From assembly GCA_050301795.1 (NCBI GenBank), contig JBNKZU010000003.1, forward strand, positions 35,229 to 99,228: 64,000 nucleotides of DNA, in the 5' to 3' direction. Shown here in pieces: positions 9,508 through 18,390 of this stretch (positions within the stretch are counted from its first letter, which is position 1; the number at the start of each line of letters is the position of its first letter). The notes under the pieces are model-generated. The model had not been told where the DNA came from. It saw only the letters and a list, made by a program, of their open reading frames with translations, and searched no databases. A program made the translations under genes and the position numbers. This DNA is from JBNKZU01 sp050301795. Lineage in GTDB: Bacteria; Pseudomonadota; Gammaproteobacteria; Thiohalomonadales; Thiohalomonadaceae.

Positions 9508-9537
9508 CCTTTCCCTCTAAGGAAAGAGAGGGAAAGG
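9508..9537. terminator. Hairpin between convergent genes
   Basis: An 11-bp perfect inverted repeat (CCTTTCCCTCT at 9508-9518 and AGAGGGAAAGG at 9527-9537) with an 8-nt loop sits between the lipoprotein stop and the stop of the convergent TPR-lipoprotein gene. There is no long T-run, so it may be a bidirectional or rho-assisted terminator. Confidence 0.5.
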
Positions 9538-9553
9538 GGAGTGTCAGGGTTTG

Positions 9554-10624
9554 TTACTGCTGTTGTTTGATGGTGTTTAACTTTTCAATGACGCGTTTTG
9601 CACGATCAAGGCTTATTTTACTGGCCTCATGCTCTGGCTCATATTTCAGCGCTGTCTCCCACTCTTTAATAGCACCATTAAAATCACCCTTACTATAGAG
9701 CATTGCTCCCTTGTTATAACTGCTTTGAGCATAACTCTTTATCAGTAGATTGATGTGATTAAGGTTATCCTGATAGCTATCAACATCAGGCTTGAGCTTG
9801 ACCAGATCAATAGCTGCCTTTTGTGCCTTGATTAATTGGTTTTTAGCAAGCGCACTTTTGTAGAGTTTTGACAGCACCTGCTCACGGGTATTGATCGCCT
9901 TTTTCTTTTTTGCAGTTTCCTTCTTTTTAATGGCATTAAGTCGTTGCTGGTCGCGTTTTTTCAGATAGTCGAGTTGTTTTTTTACCTCAGGTGTCGGGCT
10001 CAGGTTATATGAGTAGTTATAAGCCTCTTTGGCTTCATTGTATGCTTTTGCCGCCATGGCATTATCACCATCTTTTGCCAGATCAATCGCAAGGGTTTTA
10101 GATTCATCGATTAACATATCCAGATTCCACTCCTCCAGAGTTTCACCAGGAGTAGTTTTTAGATACTGTCGTTGATAGGTGATCTCTTTATTAAGCCAAT
10201 CAGCTCTGGCATAACGACGTTGAAGAAGTATTTTGGACTGCTCCGCCTCATGGATCTTGTTGGTTTCAAAGATCTCTTTTTGAAGGCGTGTGCTTTTTGG
10301 GTATTTCCATTCGATCTCTTTATAGATGGCGTAGATCGTTTTCCAGTCATTTTTATTACGCGCATCTCGAATCGATGAGATTACTCGTTCTTCATACTTT
10401 TGTGCTTTTGTTTGAGCCTCATTTTCTTTGGATTTAACCTTTTCAAACTCTTTATGTTGTTGAGTAATATTTCGGATGGCATCAAGTGCGCGTCCGTATT
10501 GCTCTTCAGCAAGCCATTTGTCGACCTGATCGTTTACAGAGCCATCCCAGACAATCGGTGTGGTGGTACAGGCGCTGATACTCCATACCAAAAAGATGAT
10601 AAGTCGATAGAACGGTTTGATCAC
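9554..10624 (-). CDS. TPR/coiled-coil lipoprotein
   Basis: A 356-residue protein with a lipoprotein signal (hydrophobic LIIFLVWSISAC, Cys at about 19). It is Lys/Glu/Gln-rich and strongly helical. The block AYNEAKEAYNYSYNLSPTPE near residue 195 and the C-terminal YNKGAMLYSKGDFNGAIKEWETALKYEPEHEASK are tetratricopeptide repeats. The middle (QLDYLKKRDQQRLNAIKKKE and the Lys-rich run after it) is likely coiled coil. Its ATG overlaps the stop of the upstream cyclase by 4 bp, so the two are co-translated. It may be an envelope partner or scaffold of the cyclase. This is inference from operon structure. Confidence 0.75.
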   Translation of the reverse strand: MIKPFYRLIIFLVWSISACTTTPIVWDGSVNDQVDKWLAEEQYGRALDAIRNITQQHKEFEKVKSKENEAQTKAQKYEERVISSIRDARNKNDWKTIYAIYKEIEWKYPKSTRLQKEIFETNKIHEAEQSKILLQRRYARADWLNKEITYQRQYLKTTPGETLEEWNLDMLIDESKTLAIDLAKDGDNAMAAKAYNEAKEAYNYSYNLSPTPEVKKQLDYLKKRDQQRLNAIKKKETAKKKKAINTREQVLSKLYKSALAKNQLIKAQKAAIDLVKLKPDVDSYQDNLNHINLLIKSYAQSSYNKGAMLYSKGDFNGAIKEWETALKYEPEHEASKISLDRAKRVIEKLNTIKQQQ

Positions 10625-12069
10625 GAATGTTTCCTGTCGGCCATAATTTGGGTTGCCAGTTTTTTTATGGCGTCGTTGCTTTGTTCTGTAAGGCCGGTTA
10701 CCCGATAGACAGATATTGGCTCTTCAACACCACGTATCTCAACTTTATCAAAATAGTCGGCTTCAACCCGGGAACCCAGTTCATCGATCTTGAGAAGCTC
10801 TTCACTAACGATAATCTCATTGGCACTACCGACATGACCAAGGCGTGAGGCAAGATTCACAGCTTCGCCAATAACGGTGTACTCCATTCGCTCTGGTGCG
10901 CCAAGGTTACCGGCAACCATCTTGCCACTATTAAGCCCGAATCGGAACATAACCGCTTTTTTACCTTCAGCCTTTCTGATCTCACCTAATTGATTAAAGA
11001 GTTCAACGAGCAGCAATGATGCAGCAATTGCGTTATAGGCATGATGTTCGGATGTTGATGGAATACCAAATACCATCATGGCGCAGTCACCGATAAACTT
11101 ATCGATATGCCCCTTATTCAGATGTGCTGCTTGAGCGGTAAAGCTGAAGTAGTCGTTTAATAGTTCAGTGATATCCTTCGGACTCATCCCTTCAGAGAGT
11201 GATGTGAATCCGACAATATCGATAAAAAGTACTGTTGCCTCAACCGGATCACCGCCAAGGTGTATCTCATCAAGATGGTCTAAAACCTGAGAAGCGATAT
11301 TGGGTGAAATATATTTGTGCAGGGCATTTTCAACCTTCTCTTTTCGATTCAGCTCTGAGGCCATTGACTCAAGTGAGTCGGTGAGCTCGCCAAGTTCATC
11401 ATTACTTTTGTAGTTGAACTTGATATCAAAATTGCCCTCTTTGATCTGGTTACTGGCATTGATGACCTCAAAGATAGGAACCGTTAACCGTTTTCCAATT
11501 AAAAACGCGATACTAAAGCTGATTAAAATCATCAGTAGTGTTGACCAGACGATATCATCGATCGATTTTTGGCGTGATTCATCCATCAGGCTGCGGTCGA
11601 AGTTGAGCTGAATATAGCCAACGGTGACATCCCGGAACTGCATCGGTTCGACTACTGAGTAGATCCCTTTTTGACTATTGATGTCATTTGAACGCTGTTT
11701 TTTAGAATCGATATAAGAAAAATCCGCCTGTTCCAGAGTCCGTTGTACTCCACTAAAGGCAAATATCTTTTGATTGTTTGAATAGAGGGTGATCCCGATA
11801 ACAACGGGGTGTTTTAGGGTATTGTTGATGATCATCTCTAGCCCGAACCGATCTTCTGCAAGCATTAGCTCCCCAGACGATTGCGCCACTTGCGCCGCCA
11901 GGGTTGTTCCTAGAATCTCCATCTGATGGGATAGAACAGTGGATTGGTTATTCAAAACAATGGAGCCAAGAGAGACCATACCCGCTGTAATCAGTAGGGT
12001 GATTGTGAATACCAGTTTATAAACGATGGATATTCGTTCTTTGTTTATACTCTCTAAAAATGTGTTCAT
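10621..12069 (-). CDS. Membrane-bound class III adenylate/guanylate cyclase with HAMP domain
   Basis: A 482-residue inner-membrane signalling enzyme. TM helix 1 (about 18-40), an extracytoplasmic sensor region (41-172), TM helix 2 (174-193), HAMP (about 192-243) and a class III cyclase domain (275-460) follow in order. Metal-binding Asp284 (FIDIVGFT) and Asp328 (KFIGD), the base-contacting Lys324, and transition-state Asn405 and Arg409 (VNLASRL) are present. The position that is usually Asp in YTVxGD is Glu402 here. It should make cAMP or a related nucleotide in response to a periplasmic cue. The next gene, a TPR lipoprotein, overlaps it by 4 bp. Confidence 0.88.
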   Translation of the reverse strand: MNTFLESINKERISIVYKLVFTITLLITAGMVSLGSIVLNNQSTVLSHQMEILGTTLAAQVAQSSGELMLAEDRFGLEMIINNTLKHPVVIGITLYSNNQKIFAFSGVQRTLEQADFSYIDSKKQRSNDINSQKGIYSVVEPMQFRDVTVGYIQLNFDRSLMDESRQKSIDDIVWSTLLMILISFSIAFLIGKRLTVPIFEVINASNQIKEGNFDIKFNYKSNDELGELTDSLESMASELNRKEKVENALHKYISPNIASQVLDHLDEIHLGGDPVEATVLFIDIVGFTSLSEGMSPKDITELLNDYFSFTAQAAHLNKGHIDKFIGDCAMMVFGIPSTSEHHAYNAIAASLLLVELFNQLGEIRKAEGKKAVMFRFGLNSGKMVAGNLGAPERMEYTVIGEAVNLASRLGHVGSANEIIVSEELLKIDELGSRVEADYFDKVEIRGVEEPISVYRVTGLTEQSNDAIKKLATQIMADRKHS

Positions 12070-12150
12070 GAATGAATAACGATCTTTTTATCGACTCCTG
12101 AACTGCGAAATTATCATGCTTTGGTAGTGTTTATTAAACAGAATTAAGGT

Positions 12151-12450
12151 TTAGGCAACCTTAATTCTGACAACATTCATCACTTCGAACTCGATTCCGC
12201 CAACAAGCTCAGTTTGTGGGTAGTAGGTGAGATTAACCCGCAGACCCTTAAGGTTTTTATACTTTTTTCTGCGTTTATACCGAAAGGGTGTATCGCACCC
12301 TTCAATCATAATGGTGTTAATAAACCACTCATCATGACTTCGTTGTTGATGTGAGAGCACTTTAGCCATCTCGGTATGAGTGAGTTCACGATGTTTTTTG
12401 GTCAGTTTTTCTGGGGATGATTTCATTACGACTTTATTTGAGCTTTCCAA
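12151..12450 (-). CDS. Small basic conserved-looking hypothetical protein
   Basis: A 99-residue protein rich in Lys/Arg, with a His/Thr-rich N terminus (KKHRELTHTEMAKVLSHQQR) and a probable beta-rich C-terminal half (YKNLKGLRVNLTYYP, GGIEFEVMNVVRIKV). There is no signal peptide or membrane segment and I do not recognise the family. It stands alone between the cyclase operon and nth, on the opposite strand to nth. Confidence 0.5.
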   Translation of the reverse strand: MESSNKVVMKSSPEKLTKKHRELTHTEMAKVLSHQQRSHDEWFINTIMIEGCDTPFRYKRRKKYKNLKGLRVNLTYYPQTELVGGIEFEVMNVVRIKVA

Positions 12451-12636
12451 TCTCTATTGTTACAGCTTTAAACGCTGAATGATATGGGGAGCTCTGCTGT
12501 TACAAGGGATGCAATGGCTTAAAGGGGTGAATCGATGGCTTAACCATAGCGATAATCACAGGATTTGCCCGGAAAAGTTCTAAACGATACGTTAAACTAC
12601 GGCGCTGAATATAATGACCCATCTAAATAGAAACCG

Positions 12637-13272
12637 ATGAACCAACAGAAGCGACAGGCGATCTTTGAACGCTTGCAAAAAGAGAACCCGGAACCGACGA
12701 CCGAGTTGAACTACAGCACACCATTTGAGCTATTGGTGGCGGTTATACTTTCTGCTCAGGCAACGGATAAGGGTGTGAACAAGGCGACTGCGAAGCTATT
12801 TCCTGAGGCAAACACACCAGAGGCCATCTATGCGTTGGGCGAAGATGGATTAAAGCAATACATAAAAACCATTGGTCTGTATAACAGCAAGGCTGCCAAT
12901 ATTATTAAGGCTTGTAAGTTGTTAATCGATAAACATCAAAGTGAAGTGCCTGATGATCGAGAAGCGCTCGAAGCACTCCCCGGTGTCGGACGAAAAACCG
13001 CGAATGTAGTGCTAAATACCGCGTTTGGACACCCAACCATGGCTGTCGATACCCATATCTTTCGACTCTCTAACCGCACCGGGATCGCCCCTGGCAAGAG
13101 CGTGATTGAGGTGGAGAAGCGTCTAATCAGGCTGGTTCCCAAGGCGTTCATGCATGATGCCCATCACTGGTTGATCCTGCATGGACGCTACGTCTGTGTT
13201 GCCCGTAAACCTCGTTGTGGTGCCTGTGTGATCGAGGATTTGTGTGAGTACAAGAAGAAGGTGATTGATTAA
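12637..13272 (+). CDS. nth: Endonuclease III (DNA glycosylase/AP lyase)
   Basis: Removes oxidised pyrimidines in base-excision repair. The 211-residue length is typical. The helix-hairpin-helix LPGVGRKTANVVLN carries catalytic Lys120, and VDTHIFR carries catalytic Asp138. The [4Fe-4S] cluster ligands Cys187, Cys194, Cys197 and Cys203 have the canonical C-x6-C-x2-C-x5-C spacing. The stop overlaps the start of the next gene (TAATG). Confidence 0.97.
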   Translation: MNQQKRQAIFERLQKENPEPTTELNYSTPFELLVAVILSAQATDKGVNKATAKLFPEANTPEAIYALGEDGLKQYIKTIGLYNSKAANIIKACKLLIDKHQSEVPDDREALEALPGVGRKTANVVLNTAFGHPTMAVDTHIFRLSNRTGIAPGKSVIEVEKRLIRLVPKAFMHDAHHWLILHGRYVCVARKPRCGACVIEDLCEYKKKVID

Positions 13273-13697
13273 TGTTCGGACAGGATCGAGATTCACTGCG
13301 TAAGTTCTACCTGGATTGCTGGAACAAGATGATGCGTGATGATGCGTTATCGCCGTTAGAGCAGATCATCGCCGAGGTGATCCAACTCCATCCCGAATAT
13401 CACCGCTGGTTACAAGATCCAGAGAGTGTTCTTGATAGGGATTTTAATGTTGAGCAGGGCGAGAGCAATCCGTTTCTTCATATGGGAATGCATATTGCCA
13501 TCCGCGAGCATTTAGGTGCGGAGCGTCCAGAGGGGATTGTTGGGATCTATGCACAGTTGTGTCAGCGTAGTCGTGATCATCACGATGCCGAACATCAGAT
13601 GATGGAGTGCATGGGGATAGTGATGTGGGAGGCGCAGCGTAGTGGGCAACCACCCGATGAACAGAAATACCTTCAATGTCTGAGAAATCTACTCTAA
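13272..13697 (+). CDS. DUF1841 family protein
   Basis: A 141-residue protein starting in MFGQDRDSLRKFYLDCWNKM and ending in QKYLQCLRNLL. These are hallmarks of DUF1841, a proteobacterial family of unknown function that often follows nth. It is His-rich in the middle (HMGMHIAIREHL, DHHDAEHQMMECMG), which suggests possible metal binding, but no activity is known. It overlaps nth by one base and is surely co-transcribed. Confidence 0.8.
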   Translation: MFGQDRDSLRKFYLDCWNKMMRDDALSPLEQIIAEVIQLHPEYHRWLQDPESVLDRDFNVEQGESNPFLHMGMHIAIREHLGAERPEGIVGIYAQLCQRSRDHHDAEHQMMECMGIVMWEAQRSGQPPDEQKYLQCLRNLL

Positions 13698-13728
13698 GTC
13701 GCTAGTAACACTGCGGTTTGAGGGTAAT

Positions 13729-13773
13729 TTAACACTTGTTAATAGAGTTAGGTATAAAGTACACTTCTATACC
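13729..13773. promoter_or_regulatory. Two dyads upstream of the LysR gene (possible autoregulatory site)
   Basis: TTAAC-ACTT-GTTAA (13729-13742) and GGTATA-N11-TATACC (13751-13773) lie 48-92 bp before the LysR-type regulator start. The second has the T-N11-A-like geometry of LysR-family binding sites. Assignment is by position and symmetry only. Confidence 0.35.
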
Positions 13774-13820
13774 ATAAGATATACATATAACTAAGTTGCT
13801 CAACAAATAACGGAGTCAAC

Positions 13821-14729
13821 ATGGCAGATAGAAGACTGCAAGTATTTCATACAGTTGCGAGGCTGCTAAGTTTCACCAAGGCCGCAGAATCGTTACACAT
13901 GACCCAACCGGCGGTTACCTTTCAGGTACGTCAACTCGAAGAGTATTTTAATACTCGTCTTTTCGACAGAACCCATAACCGAATCAGTCTGACAGAGGCT
14001 GGATCACGTGTTTATCAATATGCTGACAAGATCTTTGCACTCTATTCAGAGATGGAAAACTCGGTTCGTGATCTGACCGGTGAGGTGAGTGGTGTGTTAT
14101 TGGTGGGAGCCAGCACGACTATTGCAGAGTATATGCTTCCTTCACTTCTTGGTGATTTTAAAGCGAAGTATCCAGAGGTTCAGATTAGGCTTCAGGTTGC
14201 CAATACTGATGGCATCGTTTCGATGATCGAGAACAATGTTATTGATCTCGGTGTGGTCGAAGCACCCGTGGCGAATAAAAACTTGGTGGTTGAAAACTGT
14301 AAGATGGATCAAATGGCGCTGGTTGTTCATCCCAACCATCCTCTGGCAAAAGAGAGTAGTGTGCCCATCACCCGTATTCTTGAATATCCATATATTTGTC
14401 GTGAAGAGGGCTCTGGCACCCGTGATGTGATGCTTGAGGCGCTCAACGATGCAGGCGCTGATCCAAACCAACTCGATATCGTAATGGAGTTAGGTAGTCC
14501 TGAGGCGGTGAAGGGTGCGGTTGAGGCTGGAATGGGGATCACCATTCTGTCACGTGCGACCATCGCAAAAGAGCTAAAGCTGGGCACACTGGTCGCGCTA
14601 AATCTGGATGTTTTGATCGAGCGTCCTTTCTCGTTTGTACATCAAAAACAGAAGTTCCGTATCCGTGCGATGGAGAAGTTACTCGATTTTGCTCGTGGAT
14701 ACTGCAAAGAGAAAGAGACTCAGGTTTAA
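13821..14729 (+). CDS. LysR-family transcriptional regulator (CysL/CbbR-like)
   Basis: A 302-residue DNA-binding regulator. The N-terminal winged helix (FHTVARLLSFTKAAESLHMT then QPAVTFQVRQLEEYFNTRLF) is typical. Residues from about 90 on form the periplasmic-binding-protein-like effector domain (LLVGASTTIAEYMLPSLLGD, VVHPNHPLAK, CREEGSGTRDVM, GSPEAVKGAVEAGMGITILS). The effector-domain pattern is the one shared by CysL-type and CbbR-type regulators, so control of sulfur or carbon assimilation is possible. The target is not adjacent. The two following genes are on the same strand. Confidence 0.88.
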   Translation: MADRRLQVFHTVARLLSFTKAAESLHMTQPAVTFQVRQLEEYFNTRLFDRTHNRISLTEAGSRVYQYADKIFALYSEMENSVRDLTGEVSGVLLVGASTTIAEYMLPSLLGDFKAKYPEVQIRLQVANTDGIVSMIENNVIDLGVVEAPVANKNLVVENCKMDQMALVVHPNHPLAKESSVPITRILEYPYICREEGSGTRDVMLEALNDAGADPNQLDIVMELGSPEAVKGAVEAGMGITILSRATIAKELKLGTLVALNLDVLIERPFSFVHQKQKFRIRAMEKLLDFARGYCKEKETQV

Positions 14730-14738
14730 TCCGTAAAA

Positions 14739-15131
14739 ATGCAGTCACCATTTAACCCTGTTGCATTTAACGCAAACGGTAACAAACCTGAAAAGCGACT
14801 TCAGCAGATCTATAAGGATCTTCCAGATGAGCAGCAACAGCAGCTTCTGGACTATGCTGAATATCTTGCTGAACGTCACCCTCCGCAACAACCAGAGAGT
14901 ACCGAAGTGGTTGAGATCGCACGTCCTGAAGAGGAGAGTGTGGTTGAAGCAATTAAACGACTCTCTAAAAGTTATCACATGATTGATCGTTCCAAGATGC
15001 TGCATGAAACTGCAGGCTTAATGACACAGCATATGATGCAGGGACGTGAGGCCGCTGAAGTGATTGATGATCTTGAAGCGTTGTTTAAGCGCTACTACCA
15101 AGAGCAGTTTGGTCAAAACCAAGAGTCCTGA
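14739..15131 (+). CDS. Hypothetical helical protein between lysR and perM
   Basis: A 130-residue acidic, Gln/Glu-rich protein. After a disordered N terminus, LQQIYKDLPDEQQQQLLDYA followed by EYLAERHPP resembles the short helical hairpins of DUF2281-like antitoxin or regulatory proteins. The C-terminal half (MLHETAGLMTQHMMQGREAA to LEALFKRYYQEQF) is helical. There is no membrane segment. It is 10 bp after the LysR stop and 5 bp before the exporter gene, so it is probably in one transcript with them. Function unknown. Confidence 0.6.
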   Translation: MQSPFNPVAFNANGNKPEKRLQQIYKDLPDEQQQQLLDYAEYLAERHPPQQPESTEVVEIARPEEESVVEAIKRLSKSYHMIDRSKMLHETAGLMTQHMMQGREAAEVIDDLEALFKRYYQEQFGQNQES

Positions 15132-15136
15132 CGGCT

Positions 15137-16207
15137 ATGAAATATATTCGCGAATGGTTTGTCCGAAACTTTTCTGATCCCGAGGCTGTAGCACTCGTTA
15201 TCGTGTTGCTGTTTGGTTTCACCATCGTACTGACGATGGGGGGTATGCTTGCCCCTGTTCTGGCGAGTATTGTGATCGCTTATCTGCTAGAGGGTGTCGT
15301 ACGTCGATTCGAGGATCGAATTGATGGGCGATTTAAGGTTGTGGTTGTTGTCTTCACCATCTTTATGGCGTTTGTGATCTTCCTGATTTTGGGTGTCTCC
15401 CCACTGCTTTGGCAACAGCTAACGGAGTTAATTCAGGAGTTGCCCAAATATATCAATAAGGGACAAGAGTTATTGATGGCGATTCCTCAGCACTACCCGC
15501 TGATTAGCTTTGATCAAATTAAAGAGATGACCGGGCTTATCCAAAAAGAGCTGGCCTCCTCTGGTCAGAGATTGCTCTCGTTTTCGCTCTCATCGATTCC
15601 CGGGATCATTACAGTGCTGATCTACCTCATTCTTGTACCGTTGCTGGTCTTCTTTTTCCTGAAGGACAAGCAGAAGATCATTCAATGGTCTACTGCATTT
15701 CTGCCGACTGAGCGCCATCTTAGCTCACAAGTGTGGGACGAGGTTGATCAACAGATTGGTAACTATGTTCGTGGTAAGTTCTGGGAGATCCTTGTTGTCG
15801 GGGTTGCGACCATCTTTGTGTTTGCCCTGATGGGATTAAAGTATGCGGTGCTATTAGGTGTACTGGTCGGATTTTCGGTATTAGTTCCCTATATTGGTGC
15901 TGCGGTAGTGACGATCCCCGTGGCCTTTGTCGCCTATTTCCAATGGGGCTGGAGTGCCGATTTTGCCTATCTTATGGTGGCCTATCTTGTGATTCAGGCG
16001 CTCGATGGCAATGTGTTGGTTCCGCTACTGTTTTCTGAGGTTGTCAATCTTCATCCTGTTGCAATCATCGTTGCGATCCTAGTTTTTGGTGGACTGTGGG
16101 GCTTTTGGGGGGTCTTCTTTGCGATACCGCTTGCAACGCTGGTGAGCGCAATTATCTCAGCTTGGCCAAAGAATCAGCAGATCACCCAAGATAATCCAGC
16201 AGCATAA
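15137..16207 (+). CDS. AI-2E family transporter (PerM-like)
   Basis: A 356-residue inner-membrane protein with about eight TM helices: a close N-terminal pair at 17-55, one at 70-92, and a cluster from 155 onward. The family signature regions IPGIITVLIYLILVPLLVFF and LVPYIGAAVVTIPVAFVAYF, then LDGNVLVPLLFSEVVNLHPV and the terminal GFWGVFFAIPLATLVSA, match the PerM/TqsA superfamily. The substrate cannot be inferred. The family includes autoinducer-2 exporters and Na+/H+ antiporters. Confidence 0.85.
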   Translation: MKYIREWFVRNFSDPEAVALVIVLLFGFTIVLTMGGMLAPVLASIVIAYLLEGVVRRFEDRIDGRFKVVVVVFTIFMAFVIFLILGVSPLLWQQLTELIQELPKYINKGQELLMAIPQHYPLISFDQIKEMTGLIQKELASSGQRLLSFSLSSIPGIITVLIYLILVPLLVFFFLKDKQKIIQWSTAFLPTERHLSSQVWDEVDQQIGNYVRGKFWEILVVGVATIFVFALMGLKYAVLLGVLVGFSVLVPYIGAAVVTIPVAFVAYFQWGWSADFAYLMVAYLVIQALDGNVLVPLLFSEVVNLHPVAIIVAILVFGGLWGFWGVFFAIPLATLVSAIISAWPKNQQITQDNPAA

Positions 16208-16215
16208 CAATCCTG

Positions 16216-16893
16216 ATGAATATCCTGTCGATTGAAACAGCGACTGATGCGTGTTCAGCTGCACTGTGGGTAGATGGCAATGTGATCGAACAGTTTAAGC
16301 TAGCCCCACGCGAACATACCCAGCGCCTGTTCCCAATGATTGAACAGCTTCTTGCCGAGGCCTCGTTGAAGATGAATCAGATCGATTATCTTGCCTTTGG
16401 CCGTGGTCCCGGAGCTTTTACCGGGGTGCGAATTGCAACCGGAGTTATTCAAGGACTCGCCTTTGCGGTGGATCGTCCGGTGGTTCCCGTATCTACCCTT
16501 GCTGCACTTGCTTATGGTGCGTGGCGAACAGCGTCGCAACTAAAGGTATTGAGTGCAATGGATGCTCGAATGAATGAGGTCTATTGGGGTGGATACCAGT
16601 TCAGTGATACCGGTGAGATAGCCAATCTGATCCCGGAGCAGGTCGTGGCACCCGATGCCGTGCAACTGCCGCAATCTGATGGTTGGTTCGGGTGTGGCAG
16701 TGGCTGGGGTGTTTATGAGATTAGCACCGATAAGGTTCATGGTGTTGCGGCATCAGCTTTGCCTCATGCTCAAGATGTGGCACATATTGCGGCACAAATG
16801 ATTAAAGTGGGTGAGGTTGTGACTGCGGCAGAGGCGCTGCCCGTCTATCTTCGTGATAATGTGGCAAAGAAAGCGGGCGAGCAGAAGCGTTAA
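16216..16893 (+). CDS. tsaB: tRNA threonylcarbamoyladenosine biosynthesis protein TsaB
   Basis: TsaB is the inactive ASKHA-fold partner that activates TsaD in t6A37 tRNA modification. The 225-residue sequence has the family start MNILSIETATDACSAALW, the REHTQRLFPMI block and the GPGAFTGVRIA motif. It lacks the HxxxH metal-binding motif of TsaD. Its partner TsaE is encoded at 57886-58359. The gene runs into argA, which is convergent and shares the last 4 bp. Confidence 0.93.
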   Translation: MNILSIETATDACSAALWVDGNVIEQFKLAPREHTQRLFPMIEQLLAEASLKMNQIDYLAFGRGPGAFTGVRIATGVIQGLAFAVDRPVVPVSTLAALAYGAWRTASQLKVLSAMDARMNEVYWGGYQFSDTGEIANLIPEQVVAPDAVQLPQSDGWFGCGSGWGVYEISTDKVHGVAASALPHAQDVAHIAAQMIKVGEVVTAAEALPVYLRDNVAKKAGEQKR

Positions 16894-18224
16894 ATGGGTT
16901 TAACAAATACCTTCGATTGACGCTGAAAGTTGTAGAGTTGCTGTTTTTTTACCGGCAGTTTTTCAATTTCACCGGCAATAAATCCCCGCTCCTGAAACCA
17001 ATGTGCAGTTTGTGTTGTTAAGACAAACAAGCTTTTGATGCCATTTGTTTTTGCGTTTTTTTCAACCGCTTCAAGTAGCTGATCCCCACGACCCTGTTTG
17101 CGATAGTCACTATGGATTGCAACACAGGCAAGTTCGGCACACTGTTCATCAGAATAGGGGTAGAGTGCAGCACAACCAATAATCGTCCCGTCGCGTTCGA
17201 TCACCATAAAATGTCCGATCTCCATCTCAAGCAACTCCCGCGAACGTCTGACCAGTACTCCACTCTGTTCCATCGGTTTAATTAGCTCAAGCACACCACC
17301 AACATCATCAATTGTTGCGTGACGGATCTTCTCATAGCGCTCAGCACTAATCATCGTTCCGCTACCATCACGGGTGAATAGTTCGATTAGCAGCGCACCA
17401 TCGATATTTCGATTGATGATATGAGCGCGCTCAATGCCATGACTACAAGCAGACACTGCACTCGCTAAAGAGCGTAACTCAGAATCATTCATTGTTTGCT
17501 GTTGCTCGAGATAGCTTTGAGCCTCTTCAAGCTTTAGCTCACGAATGAGATCACCACCACTCGACATGACCCCTTTGAGATCAGAGAGAAAGATCAGCTT
17601 GTCTGCGCCAAGTTCGACCGCGGTCATTTTGGCGACATCCTCGGCGTAGAGGTTGAAGATCTCCCCCGTTGGTGAATATCCTAAAGGCGATAACAACACA
17701 ATCGAACCGTTGGCTAACTGTTGTTCGATCGCTCCAGTATCAATCCGCCTGACCTCACCAGTATGTAGATAATCGACACCGTTATGAATCCCCAGGGGCT
17801 TAGCCGTTACGAAATTTCCAGAAACCACCCGAATCTGTGAACCCGCCATCGGTGAATTGGCAAGCCCCATGGATAGTTGGCTTTCAATCTCGACCCGAAC
17901 ACTACCAATAGCCTCTTTTACACACTCAAGCGCCCTTGCATCGGTAACCCGAAGGCCATTGATATAGAGCATCTCGTGATTGATAGCCTCAAGTCGACTG
18001 ACGATTTGCGGCCGTGCACCATGAACGAGGACTAGCCTGACACCAAGACTGTTTAGTAGTACCAGATCGTGAAGCAGGTTATTAAACTGATCCTCCGCCA
18101 GAAGCTCACCACCGAATGAGACCACAAAGGTACGACCACGAAACGCATTGATATACGGCGTTGAATCGCGGAACCAGCGGACAAATTGTTGGTGTAATGC
18201 TTCAGTGCTCACGTCACTTCTCAC
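16890..18224 (-). CDS. argA: Amino-acid N-acetyltransferase (N-acetylglutamate synthase)
   Basis: Makes N-acetylglutamate from glutamate and acetyl-CoA, the first step of arginine synthesis. The 444-residue protein has the classical fusion: an inactive amino-acid-kinase domain (FVVSFGGELL, LVHGARPQI, about residues 20-290) that binds arginine for feedback control, then a GNAT domain (300-444) with the acetyl-CoA loop DYRKQGRGDQLLEA. Two in-frame GTG codons are possible starts: 18224, or 18212, which follows GAGAAG. The second would give 440 residues. Confidence 0.95.
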   Translation of the reverse strand: MRSDVSTEALHQQFVRWFRDSTPYINAFRGRTFVVSFGGELLAEDQFNNLLHDLVLLNSLGVRLVLVHGARPQIVSRLEAINHEMLYINGLRVTDARALECVKEAIGSVRVEIESQLSMGLANSPMAGSQIRVVSGNFVTAKPLGIHNGVDYLHTGEVRRIDTGAIEQQLANGSIVLLSPLGYSPTGEIFNLYAEDVAKMTAVELGADKLIFLSDLKGVMSSGGDLIRELKLEEAQSYLEQQQTMNDSELRSLASAVSACSHGIERAHIINRNIDGALLIELFTRDGSGTMISAERYEKIRHATIDDVGGVLELIKPMEQSGVLVRRSRELLEMEIGHFMVIERDGTIIGCAALYPYSDEQCAELACVAIHSDYRKQGRGDQLLEAVEKNAKTNGIKSLFVLTTQTAHWFQERGFIAGEIEKLPVKKQQLYNFQRQSKVFVKPI

Positions 18225-18390
18225 TTTATCGTAATGGCGTTATTGTGCGCGGATAATAAAGAGACCACAAGAGGAAATCAACATAAGCGTATGATTTAAT
18301 TGTGATTAAACGATCAAGATATCTCGTTTGGTATGCGTTGTGGTTAATGAGATATACTCGCGGAAGTGATGTGACTGTGAAGGGGTTGAT

